From Edaphobacter acidisoli (GTDB lineage Bacteria > Acidobacteriota > Terriglobia > Terriglobales > Acidobacteriaceae): a DNA stretch of 64,000 bases. This document shows, piece by piece, positions 26,330-33,899 of the stretch (position 1 is the first letter of the stretch; every line of letters starts with the position of its first letter). Under the pieces are notes generated by a model that was not told the origin of the DNA, ran no database searches, and worked only from the letters and a program-made list of their open reading frames with translations. The translations under genes were made by a program, and so were the position numbers. The stretch lies in assembly GCF_014642855.1 (NCBI RefSeq), contig NZ_BMJB01000001.1, forward strand, positions 434,001 to 498,000, in the 5' to 3' direction.

Positions 26330-27340
26330 ATGGAAGATTCGACTGCTAAGTCGTGTGGGGATTTGAAGCGGAACAGTGTGAAGCCGGATGGCTGCTGCTG
26401 CACGCCTTCGGCGCAGCGCGAGGGAGATGTTGAGGCTTCTTTGCCTTCTCACCCGGATGCAGGGAGCGGCATCGCATCGTTGAAGAGCGCGATGATCTCT
26501 CTGCCCGGCGGTTCGTTTCTGATGGGGACTGACTACGACAAAGGCTTTCCGGCGGATGGCGAGGGGCCAGTTCGCAAAGTAACTCTGTCGCCGTTTCAGA
26601 TTGATACGTGCGCGGTGACGAACGAGGAGTTTGCTGCGTTTGCTGAGACTACGGGCTATCGCACCGACGCGGAGCGGTTCGGCTGGTCATTCGTTTTCTG
26701 GGCGCACATTCCTGTTGAACTGCGCGCAAAACTGGTCGAGGACACAGTCGCGTCTGCGCCATGGTGGTGCAAGGTGAGCGGTGCGAATTGGAGACAACCA
26801 GAAGGGCTTCACTCTGATCTTGCCAATCGCGCCGGGCATCCGGTGGTGCATGTTTCATGGAACGATGCGGCTGCTTATGCGCGATGGGCGGGCAAGTCGT
26901 TGCCGACCGAGGCGCAATGGGAGTATGCGGCGCGCGGCGGGCTCGAACAGAAGCTGTATCCCTGGGGCGATGAGCTCACCCCTGGCGGCGAGCATCGCTG
27001 CAACGTATGGCAGGGCACATTTCCCTCGGAGGACACCGCAGAGGACGGCTACGCCGGCACATGTCCGGTGGACACTTTTCCGCCGAACGGCTACGGCCTT
27101 TACTGCATCACGGGTAACGTATGGGAATGGTGCGCGGACTGGTTCCGGACTGCGTTCAGAGCGGATCGTGTTTTGTGTGACCCCAAGGGGCCAGCTACGG
27201 GGCAGACCAGGGTAATGAAGGGCGGCTCGTTCCTGTGCCATGCTTCGTACTGCAACCGCTACCGCGTGGCGGCAAGGACGTCGAACACGCCAGACAGCTC
27301 AACGTCCAACCTAGGGTTCCGCTGCGTGAGGAACAACTAG
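26330..27340 (+). CDS. Formylglycine-generating enzyme (sulfatase-activating, SUMF1-like)
   Basis: A 336-residue protein preceded by AAAGGAAATGAA. The FGE-sulfatase fold runs from about residue 50: MISLPGGSFLMGTDYDKGFP, QIDTCAVTNEEFAAFAETTG, HPVVHVSWNDAAAYARWAGK, LPTEAQWEYAARGG and NVWEWCADWF. The two copper-binding cysteines of true FGEs are present in SFLCHASYCNRYR (C303 and C308), followed by ARTSNTPDSSTSNLGFRC. So this is likely an active enzyme that oxidises cysteine to formylglycine in sulfatases or phosphatases, not merely a fold relative. The N-terminus carries a Cys run (CCC near residue 23). No sulfatase gene lies in the window, so the client must be elsewhere. Confidence 0.9.
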   Translation: MEDSTAKSCGDLKRNSVKPDGCCCTPSAQREGDVEASLPSHPDAGSGIASLKSAMISLPGGSFLMGTDYDKGFPADGEGPVRKVTLSPFQIDTCAVTNEEFAAFAETTGYRTDAERFGWSFVFWAHIPVELRAKLVEDTVASAPWWCKVSGANWRQPEGLHSDLANRAGHPVVHVSWNDAAAYARWAGKSLPTEAQWEYAARGGLEQKLYPWGDELTPGGEHRCNVWQGTFPSEDTAEDGYAGTCPVDTFPPNGYGLYCITGNVWEWCADWFRTAFRADRVLCDPKGPATGQTRVMKGGSFLCHASYCNRYRVAARTSNTPDSSTSNLGFRCVRNN

Positions 27341-27352
27341 CGCACGAGGCAG

Positions 27353-28177
27353 CTACGCGATGATGACTTCGACGCCAGCATTACGCAGAGCCTCTGCGGC
27401 CGTGTCTGGAATCTGATCGTCCGTAATGACAGCATGGATTGAAGCTGGCGGGACAATGAGTGCCATGCTCGATCGGCTGAATTTAGTTGAGTCGCAGACG
27501 GCCACAACTTTGCGCGATGCGTTGACCATGGCACGGTTGACGCGCGACTCAAGAACGTTCGGTGTCGTGATGCCGATCTTTGGGTCGAAGCCATCGACAG
27601 CCAGAAAGAGGATGTCGGCACGAATCTGCGAGAGCATGTCTTCTGCCATGGGGCCGACGAGCGAGAAGGAGTTCTTACGCAGTGTTCCGCCAGTCAGCAC
27701 AATCTCAAAGTCCGTATCGCTCAGCTCAGCCGCGATGTTCACCGCATTGGTGACGATGGTGAGGTGAGAAAACTGCCGCAGCGCACGGGCCACTGCCGTC
27801 ACAGTGGTTCCGGAGTCGAGCAGGATGCACTGGCCGTTCTGCACCAGCTTTGCCGCAGCTGCGGCGATACGCTGCTTCTCGCGGATCTGGTGGTGCTCCT
27901 TTTCCTTGAGCGTGGGATCGAGCAGTGTACTGCCCTGCGGCGAAAGTGCGCCGCCATGCGTGCGCTGCACCTGGCCGCGCGCTTCCAGATAGTCAAGATC
28001 CTTGCGGATGGTAATCGGCGAGATGCCGAGCGACTCGGACAGCTCTGTGACGAGTACTCGTCCGTCGCGTTGGACGAGTGACAGGATGTGCTGGCGACGC
28101 TCGCCAATCAGCATCTTGCTGTTGTTGTCAGTGGCGGATTCGGCCTGAATGCTACGTGCTTGTCTGCGCTTTCTCAT
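27353..28177 (-). CDS. DeoR-family transcriptional regulator
   Basis: A 274-residue protein. The DeoR winged helix is RRQHILSLVQRDGRVLVTEL, then SESLGISPITIRKDLDYLEA (residues 27-68). The sugar-phosphate sensing DeoRC domain follows with LLDSGTTVTAVARAL, TNAVNIAAEL, LTGGTLRKNSFSLVG and ILFLAVDGFDPKIGITTPN. ATG 28177 is used, although an in-frame ATG at 28114 leaves the domain intact. It is 15 bp downstream of the sugar porter gene on the same strand, so it is co-transcribed and probably controls the porter and the divergent hexosaminidase. Its effector is likely a sugar phosphate. Confidence 0.9.
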   Translation of the reverse strand: MRKRRQARSIQAESATDNNSKMLIGERRQHILSLVQRDGRVLVTELSESLGISPITIRKDLDYLEARGQVQRTHGGALSPQGSTLLDPTLKEKEHHQIREKQRIAAAAAKLVQNGQCILLDSGTTVTAVARALRQFSHLTIVTNAVNIAAELSDTDFEIVLTGGTLRKNSFSLVGPMAEDMLSQIRADILFLAVDGFDPKIGITTPNVLESRVNRAMVNASRKVVAVCDSTKFSRSSMALIVPPASIHAVITDDQIPDTAAEALRNAGVEVIIA

Positions 28178-28192
28178 GGTACGACCACATTA

Positions 28193-30001
28193 TCAGAGGG
28201 ATGGATGCAAATGTGCTGCTTTTTTACCGTGTTCGAAGAGTTGCTCGATCTCTTCGAGGGTCTTCCCTTTAGTTTCGGGAAGGAAAAACACGGCAGTACA
28301 GAAATAGATGACGGTGAATGCGGCAAAGACGAAAAACATGCTGGAGTATCCGTACTTGCTCACAAATGGCAGGAAGATGGCTGCGAGGATGGTCGAGACA
28401 AGCTGGTTGATGACCAGCGCGATGCTCATACCATTGGAGCGGATACGGGTGGGCATCAGTTCAGAGAGTGCAATCCATACGCAAACACTGGGGCCAAAGG
28501 CGAAGAATGCGACGAAGAGATAAAGACCGATAGCGATAGTCCAGCCGTATTGCACCGAAGGCAGGAAGCCGATCTGTGCATGGTCGATTTTGAGCGGCGC
28601 GGTGCGGGCGGCGTCGTAGTTGCCCAAGGGGTTTTTGAGGAAGGCGTCGAAGCGGCTGGTTGGGAGACAGTCGGAGCGCGAGATAGTGAGCGGCGCCGCC
28701 TCACTGTCCGACCGGACGAAGTTCGTCGCAGAGGTGAAGTCGCCACAGGAATAAACAATGACCAGCGATGCAGGCTTGGTGCTCTGCTGTCCGGTCAGCC
28801 GCTGTGCCTCGGTCTGCGTGAATCGATAGTTCAGCGTCTGGTCTGGAGTGACGAGTGTTTGTATCTCACTGGCGCGGTCCACGTTCAGCTTCTCAGTTGT
28901 GCGGAAGAGCAGGCCCACAGCCACGAGAACGACGATGATGCCCGATGTTCCGATGGTGAGCAGGATTTTACGGCCCACACGATCGACCAGCATCATACCC
29001 ACCATGACCGAGAGGAAATTGACGATGGTGAAGATGACGTAGCCCCAGTGCGCGGCCAGGTCGGAGAGTCCACTCTGCAACAGAATGCTCGTGTTGTAGC
29101 CGATGATGGAGTTGATGCCTGTGGCTGTATTACAGAAAAGGATCACGCACGCGAGGATGAATGGGACGACATACTTCCGTTGCAGCAGACGGTCCGATGT
29201 CTTGCCGCCAGTGGTGGTTCGCGTCTTCTCCGCGGCGACGGCATGCATCTCCTCGAGTTCAAGGGCTGCCTGGTCTTCTGTGCGTGAACGTAGCAGCGCG
29301 GCTTTTGCTGCATCGGTGCGATTTCTCTGAAAGAGCCAGCGTGGCGATTCGGTGACGAAGAAGCTGCCCAGCACAAAGAGAAGTCCCGGGGGTAGCGAGA
29401 CCCAGAAGATGCGTCGCCATGCCTGATCTTTGAAGGCGAAGAGAGCGGCTGCGCTCGATGCACGCGCTACTGCCTCCACTCGATAGCTGTAGTAGATGCC
29501 GATCAACGCGGCAGCAACGATGCCAAGCGTAAGCATCCACTGAAATGCCGCAGTGCCCTTACCGCGGTCCGAGGCAGGAAGACACTCGGCAAGATAGAGC
29601 GGAACGACGATGCCGATGAATCCGCCGCTTGCCCCTTGCAGCAATCTTCCCCAGAACAGCGGCTCATAGCCATGTGAGAGAGCGATGATAGGAATACTCA
29701 GCACGAAGGCTACGCCGCTGACGATCATCAGCGGGCGGCGGCCCATCCAGTCGGCGAGCATTCCAGCGAAGAGCGTAGAGAAGACGCTACCCAGCAACAC
29801 CGCCGCTACGATGATCGAAAGTTGACCTGCGCTCAGTCCCGAAGTCGCTTCAAGATAGGGAAGCGCGCCGCCAATGATGCCTACATCCACGCCATAGAGC
29901 AGTCCACCGAGTCCAGCGACCAGAAGCAGGAAACGGGTGTATCCGGTGTTGATGCCCGTAGAACGGGGGGCAGCACTAGAGGCAGGAATGTAGCCAGGCA
30001 T
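28193..30001 (-). CDS. Sugar porter (MFS) with a large periplasmic loop insertion
   Basis: A 602-residue member of the sugar porter family, about 130 residues longer than usual. Family signatures are GGLLYGVDVGIIGGALPYLE near residue 35, DWMGRRPLM, GRLLQGASGGFIGIVVPLYL near 120, DRVGRKILL near 335 and the C-terminal PETKGKTLEEIEQLF. The extra length is a hydrophilic segment of about 115 residues between the ninth and tenth helices (from RTTEKLNVD to PSVQYG). It contains two cysteines (YSCGD and SDCLP) that could form a disulfide on the periplasmic side. It is followed by the DeoR gene and divergent from the GH20 gene. It likely imports a monosaccharide by proton symport. Confidence 0.9.
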   Translation of the reverse strand: MPGYIPASSAAPRSTGINTGYTRFLLLVAGLGGLLYGVDVGIIGGALPYLEATSGLSAGQLSIIVAAVLLGSVFSTLFAGMLADWMGRRPLMIVSGVAFVLSIPIIALSHGYEPLFWGRLLQGASGGFIGIVVPLYLAECLPASDRGKGTAAFQWMLTLGIVAAALIGIYYSYRVEAVARASSAAALFAFKDQAWRRIFWVSLPPGLLFVLGSFFVTESPRWLFQRNRTDAAKAALLRSRTEDQAALELEEMHAVAAEKTRTTTGGKTSDRLLQRKYVVPFILACVILFCNTATGINSIIGYNTSILLQSGLSDLAAHWGYVIFTIVNFLSVMVGMMLVDRVGRKILLTIGTSGIIVVLVAVGLLFRTTEKLNVDRASEIQTLVTPDQTLNYRFTQTEAQRLTGQQSTKPASLVIVYSCGDFTSATNFVRSDSEAAPLTISRSDCLPTSRFDAFLKNPLGNYDAARTAPLKIDHAQIGFLPSVQYGWTIAIGLYLFVAFFAFGPSVCVWIALSELMPTRIRSNGMSIALVINQLVSTILAAIFLPFVSKYGYSSMFFVFAAFTVIYFCTAVFFLPETKGKTLEEIEQLFEHGKKAAHLHPSL

Positions 30002-30075
30002 TAATTCTCCAAACTTCTCCGAACTGAGATCACGACGATAATTTCACATTTGGTGCAGGTTGGGCGAGAGAGAAG

Positions 30076-30103
30076 TTATGTTTTTTGTCTACACTTATGT
30101 TTT
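30076..30103. promoter_or_regulatory. Direct repeats in the sugar porter / GH20 divergent promoter region
   Basis: TTATGTTTT occurs at 30076-30084 and 30095-30103, 19 bp apart. This is a spacing that could place two regulator subunits on similar faces of DNA. Candidate DeoR-type site by context; not proven. Confidence 0.3.
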
Positions 30104-30106
30104 CGG

Positions 30107-30152
30107 CTTATAAATTCTGATCCTGATAAACCGGTTAGGTGAAAATTATAAG
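30107..30152. promoter_or_regulatory. Inverted repeat in the sugar porter / GH20 divergent promoter region
   Basis: CTTATAAATT (30107-30116) and AATTATAAG (30144-30152) are complementary apart from one inserted base, 27 bp apart. A similar CTTATAAC/GTTATAAG pair lies at 50192-50233. Confidence 0.35.
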
Positions 30153-30279
30153 TATTCAATCGTTGGAAAATTGCCAATACAGGGGTATCGTTTTCAATTT
30201 TCCTCGACTTACGTTTACTATGCTAACCATCCGCAGGTTGAATCATCGCCGAAAGGCGAGCAAGACGGTAACGGAGGAA

Positions 30280-32403
30280 ATGCGAGTGAGTTTTTTATTG
30301 GGCAGCAGAAATGGCGTCGCACAGTCTGCACGTGCGGCTGGACGGTTCGTAACGTGGGCTATCGCTCTTTCGGCGGCCTTTCTGATGACAAATGCGGTGC
30401 TGGCTCAGTCCTGCTCTAATGTGCCCTTTGTGAATACTCTGATGCCCCAACCAGCGCAGCTTGCAACTGCTCCTGGTTGCATGAATGTCGACAGCGCATT
30501 CTCTGTTGCGAGCGTTGGCTATCGCGATACGCGGCTCGACGCCGCGACAGACCGAATGCTGGAGCGGCTCTCGCAGATCGCCGGAGTGCCGCGCCATCTG
30601 CCAATTCTCAAAGATGGCAGCTCGGCGAGCCTTGTGATTCGAGTGAAGGCGGAAGGCGATGCTGTGCCGTCGCTCGACGAGGATGAGTCGTACACACTGA
30701 CCGTGACGAACGACCATGCGACGCTCGAAGCGAACACGGTTGTAGGCGCAATGCGCGGAATGCAGACCTTTCTGCAGCTGGTGCAGGCAAACGGTGCAAC
30801 AGGCTTCGTCGTTCCTGGCGTCGATATCCACGACAAGCCACGCTTTCGTTGGCGCGGATTGATGATCGACAGCGGACGTCACTTCGAGCCTGTTTCCGTG
30901 ATCGAGCGCACGCTTGATGGAATGGCTGCGGTGAAGATGAATGTCTTCCACTGGCATCTGACGGAGGACCAGGGCTTTCGCATTGAGAGCCGCGTGTTTC
31001 CCAAACTGCAGGAGATGGGATCGAACGGTGAGTACTACACGCAGGCGCAGGTAAAAGAGGTCATCCAATATGCGGCTGACCGTGGCATTCGCGTGGTGCC
31101 TGAGTTCGACATGCCAGGACATACGACGAGTTGGCTTGTCGGTTATCCGGAGCTGGGAAGCGCTCCGGGACCTTATGAGATCCAGAGAACGTTTGGTGTG
31201 CACGATGCCGCGTTCGATCCGACGCGCGAGTCGACGTACAAGTTCATTGATGAGTTTGTTGGCGAGATGGCTGCACTGTTTCCAGATGCTTACATGCACG
31301 TCGGCGGCGACGAGAGCAATGGCAAGCAATGGAAGGCCAATCCTCGAATCCAGGAGTTCATGAAGGAACACCATATTGCGACGACGCAGGCGCTGCAGAC
31401 CTACTTCAGTCAGCGAGTCGAGAAGATTCTTGAAAAGCACCACAAGCACATGGTGGGTTGGGACGAGGTGCTTCAGCCCAATCTGCCGAAGGATGTCGTT
31501 GTGCAGTCATGGCGCGGCACGCACTATCTTGCCGATGCGGCGCGGCAGGGAAACCAGGGAATTTTGTCCGCTCCTTACTACCTGGACCAGTTGGACCAGC
31601 CCGCAGCGCAGATGTACCTGGCCGATCCGATCTCGGCAAAGGAGCAGCTTACGCCGGAGCAGGTGAATCTCGTTCTGGGCGGCGAGGCCTGCATGTGGGG
31701 CGAGCATATCGTTCCGCGCACGATCGACTCGCGTATCTGGCCGCGTGCGGCAGCGATTGCGGAGCGGTTCTGGTCGCCGGCGAGCGTGACCGATGTGAAC
31801 GACATGTACCGCAGACTCGCGGTGATGTCGTTGCGGCTTGAAGCGGCTGGGTTGACGCATATCTCCGGGCCGGAGGCAGGTTTGCGGCAGCTTGCCGGTA
31901 GCGAGAATGTTGGCGCGCTGGGAACGCTGGCGGCAACGCTGGAACCGGTTGGCTTCGGCGTGCGGTATCGTGAGCAGCATACGACGCAATTGACTCCGAT
32001 GGACCATCTGATCGACTCGCTGCGTCCCGATCCTCCGCTGCGGCACGAACTGGAGCTGATGGTGGACGAGTTGCTTGCCGATGCTCCGCACTATGAGAAG
32101 AACCGCAGCCAGCTAACTGCGCTCTTCCAAAGCTGGGTTGCAGCACAGCCTGGTCTGGATGAGATGGCCTCGCGTTCGCCGCTGCTGAGCGATACTCGAC
32201 CGCGCATCGAGCAGTTGCCGGAACTCGGTCACATCGGTCTCGATGCGTTGTTGTATCTCTCCAGTCAGCGCGCTGCGCCTTCCGGATGGGCTGCAAGCAG
32301 CACGCAGACGCTGGAGAATGACAAGAAGCACGTTGGATTGACGGACTTCGTGGTGCTTGATCCATTGCAAAAGTTGGTGAACGCTGCTGCTGCGACGCAT
32401 TGA
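30280..32403 (+). CDS. Beta-N-acetylhexosaminidase, GH20
   Basis: A 707-residue exported enzyme. ATG 30280 is used; the GTG at 30286 is better spaced from the GGAGG at 30273 and is an equal candidate, while the frame upstream to 30139 is not plausible. The signal peptide is TWAIALSAAFLMTNAVLA. A GH20b alpha/beta domain comes first, then the barrel: KPRFRWRGLMIDSGRHFEPV, KMNVFHWHLTEDQGFRIES, VPEFDMPGHTTSW, and the catalytic pair in HVGGDES (D344, E345). WRGTHYLADAARQG and GGEACMWGEHI finish the active site. It removes terminal GlcNAc or GalNAc from chito-oligosaccharides or glycoconjugates. A clear terminator follows. Confidence 0.94.
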   Translation: MRVSFLLGSRNGVAQSARAAGRFVTWAIALSAAFLMTNAVLAQSCSNVPFVNTLMPQPAQLATAPGCMNVDSAFSVASVGYRDTRLDAATDRMLERLSQIAGVPRHLPILKDGSSASLVIRVKAEGDAVPSLDEDESYTLTVTNDHATLEANTVVGAMRGMQTFLQLVQANGATGFVVPGVDIHDKPRFRWRGLMIDSGRHFEPVSVIERTLDGMAAVKMNVFHWHLTEDQGFRIESRVFPKLQEMGSNGEYYTQAQVKEVIQYAADRGIRVVPEFDMPGHTTSWLVGYPELGSAPGPYEIQRTFGVHDAAFDPTRESTYKFIDEFVGEMAALFPDAYMHVGGDESNGKQWKANPRIQEFMKEHHIATTQALQTYFSQRVEKILEKHHKHMVGWDEVLQPNLPKDVVVQSWRGTHYLADAARQGNQGILSAPYYLDQLDQPAAQMYLADPISAKEQLTPEQVNLVLGGEACMWGEHIVPRTIDSRIWPRAAAIAERFWSPASVTDVNDMYRRLAVMSLRLEAAGLTHISGPEAGLRQLAGSENVGALGTLAATLEPVGFGVRYREQHTTQLTPMDHLIDSLRPDPPLRHELELMVDELLADAPHYEKNRSQLTALFQSWVAAQPGLDEMASRSPLLSDTRPRIEQLPELGHIGLDALLYLSSQRAAPSGWAASSTQTLENDKKHVGLTDFVVLDPLQKLVNAAAATH

Positions 32404-32441
32404 TTCGTCGGTTTGATTCATCGGTGACTGTGTCTGGATGA

Positions 32442-32473
32442 AAAAGACGAGGCGTTCCGTCTCGTCTTTTTTG
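32442..32473 (+). terminator. Intrinsic terminator after the GH20 gene
   Basis: Stem AAAAGACGAG / CTCGTCTTTT (32442-32451 and 32461-32470) with loop GCGTTCCGT, running into a T tract. Confidence 0.85.
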
Positions 32474-32500
32474 TTTTGAAGAGATGAATTTATGGGAACA

Positions 32501-32543
32501 ACAAATACTTTCTTTATATTTCTTTTAGTGTGCTATTATTTGT
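32501..32543. promoter_or_regulatory. Inverted half-sites upstream of the SIS-domain gene
   Basis: ACAAATA (32501-32507) and TATTTGT (32537-32543) are perfect complements flanking TTTCTTTATATT. The sequence TTTCTTTATATT also occurs (minus strand) in the 38.7-kb divergent promoter region next to another ACAAATA. Possible operator. Confidence 0.3.
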
Positions 32544-32593
32544 CTGACTGAGGGTTGGCTGGCTTACGTCCTATCCCTCCAAGGAGCCTTATC

Positions 32594-33637
32594 TTGAACG
32601 CGAGCGGAAAGACTTTGCAGGAGATCTACGCGCAGCCGGCAGTTTGGACGGAGTGTCTTCAACTGCTTCACACGTGTGACATCGGTGCGCTGGCAAAGGG
32701 GCGTGAACCGGAGCACACGGAGTGGATCTTCATCGGCTGCGGAACGAGCTACTATCTTGCCCAGGCTGCGGCGGCGAGCTTTACGCTGCTGACGGGAAGG
32801 GAAGCGCGTGCGCTGCCCGCTTCCGAGCTGCTGCTGCATCTCGAATTGTCGTTGCCCGTGACGAGCGGGGTCTTTCCTGTGCTGATCTCGCGGTCTGGGT
32901 ACACGTCGGAGATCCTTGCTGCGGCTGAGGTGTTGACCAAGAAGGGTGTTGAATTCCTGGCGCTGACCTGCGATGGCAATGAGCTGGCCGAGAGCACAGG
33001 TCGCGTGTTGCAGCTTCCGGTGAAGGAAGAGAGTACGGTAATGACCAGCTCCTTCACATCCATGCTGATGGCGATGCAGTTTATGGCGGCGAAGCTGGCA
33101 GGCAAGACGGATTTTCTGGCTGCGCTGGACCGGATTCCGGCGGCCGTGGAACCTCTGCTGAAAAAGTACGGGCCGCAGCTTGAGTTGTTTGCAAAGCGGC
33201 CGTTTGCGGATGTGGCGGTGTTGGGACAGGGCGCGCTGTATCCCATTGCTTCAGAGGTTGCGCTGAAGGTGATGGAGTCTTCGTCGAGCTATGCGCAGTT
33301 CTTCCATACGCTCGAGTTCCGGCATGGGCCGAAGTCGATCATCGATGACCGGGCGCTGGTCATCGGACTGATTGCGGATTCGAGTGCGGCGCAGGAGACG
33401 AAGGTGCTGAGCGAGATGAAGGAGCTGGGCGCTTCGACGATTGCGGTGGTGAACCGGGCTACTCCCGAGGCGCATGCTGCAGCGGATCTGCTGATCGAGC
33501 TGGACTCGCGTCAGCCTGCGCTGTCGCTGCTGGTTGCGTACGTGGTCTGGGGGCAGTTGCTGGGGAGCTACGTTGGGTTGGCCAAGGGGCTGAATCCGGA
33601 TGAGCCGCTGAACCTGACGCGGGTGGTGACGTTCTAG
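32594..33637 (+). CDS. Double-SIS sugar-phosphate isomerase/deaminase (NagB-II / AgaS type)
   Basis: A 347-residue protein starting at TTG 32594, with AAGGAG 7 nt upstream; the frame to 32555 lacks a ribosome-binding site. Two SIS domains are visible. The first has EWIFIGCGTSYYLAQAAAAS near residue 45 and the phosphosugar loop ISRSGYTSEI near 97. The second has VAVLGQGALYPIASEVALKV near 212, and SSSYAQFFHTLEFRHGPKSI near 232. This layout is that of the GlmS isomerase half and of the NagB-II/AgaS enzymes that deaminate glucosamine-6-phosphate or galactosamine-6-phosphate. It fits the breakdown of sugars released by the upstream GH20 enzyme. Substrate choice between GlcN-6-P and GalN-6-P cannot be read off the sequence. 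Confidence 0.85.
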   Translation: MNASGKTLQEIYAQPAVWTECLQLLHTCDIGALAKGREPEHTEWIFIGCGTSYYLAQAAAASFTLLTGREARALPASELLLHLELSLPVTSGVFPVLISRSGYTSEILAAAEVLTKKGVEFLALTCDGNELAESTGRVLQLPVKEESTVMTSSFTSMLMAMQFMAAKLAGKTDFLAALDRIPAAVEPLLKKYGPQLELFAKRPFADVAVLGQGALYPIASEVALKVMESSSSYAQFFHTLEFRHGPKSIIDDRALVIGLIADSSAAQETKVLSEMKELGASTIAVVNRATPEAHAAADLLIELDSRQPALSLLVAYVVWGQLLGSYVGLAKGLNPDEPLNLTRVVTF

Positions 33638-33640
33638 CCG

Positions 33641-33824
33641 AAGTACCCCCTAGCCGTACTTAAGTACTAAAGTCTTCATTTAAAATGAGTAAGCCCTGGG
33701 GTACTTTGCCCCGGGGCTTTTGTTTGCTCCTATTTAAAGTCTAGCAGTTTTGAGAAACTAAACCGCCACGCGGAAGTTGTTTGGGTGGAATCAGTTAAGC
33801 GGTTTGGGGGCTTGACAGGTTTTT
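33641..33824 (+). repeat. Dispersed intergenic repeat, copy B
   Basis: Begins 3 bp after the SIS-gene stop with AAGTACCCCCTAGCC, then the palindrome GTACTTAAGTAC, TAAAGTCTTCATTTAAAATG, GGGTACTTTGCCCCGGGGC, TTTT, AAACTAAACCGCCA and GGGCTTGACAGGTTTTT. It aligns with copy A end to end in inverted chromosomal orientation. In both copies the element directly follows the stop codon of the gene it points away from. Confidence 0.75.
33693..33721 (+). terminator. Terminator-like hairpin inside repeat copy B
   Basis: GCCCTGGGG and CCCCGGGGC pair (one G-T) around TACTTTG and are followed by TTTT. This would end the SIS-gene transcript. Confidence 0.65.
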
Positions 33825-33899
33825 GTATGCCGCAAGGCTCAAGCTGATTCTGACGTGGGAGAATGGCTCGAATCTTTTTTCGATGGTGGAGCGCGCTGA

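Noticed and set aside
26390-26425. CTPSA near the FGE N-terminus as a self-modification CxPxR motif
   Set aside because: The position that must be Arg is Ala, so it does not fit the recognition sequence.
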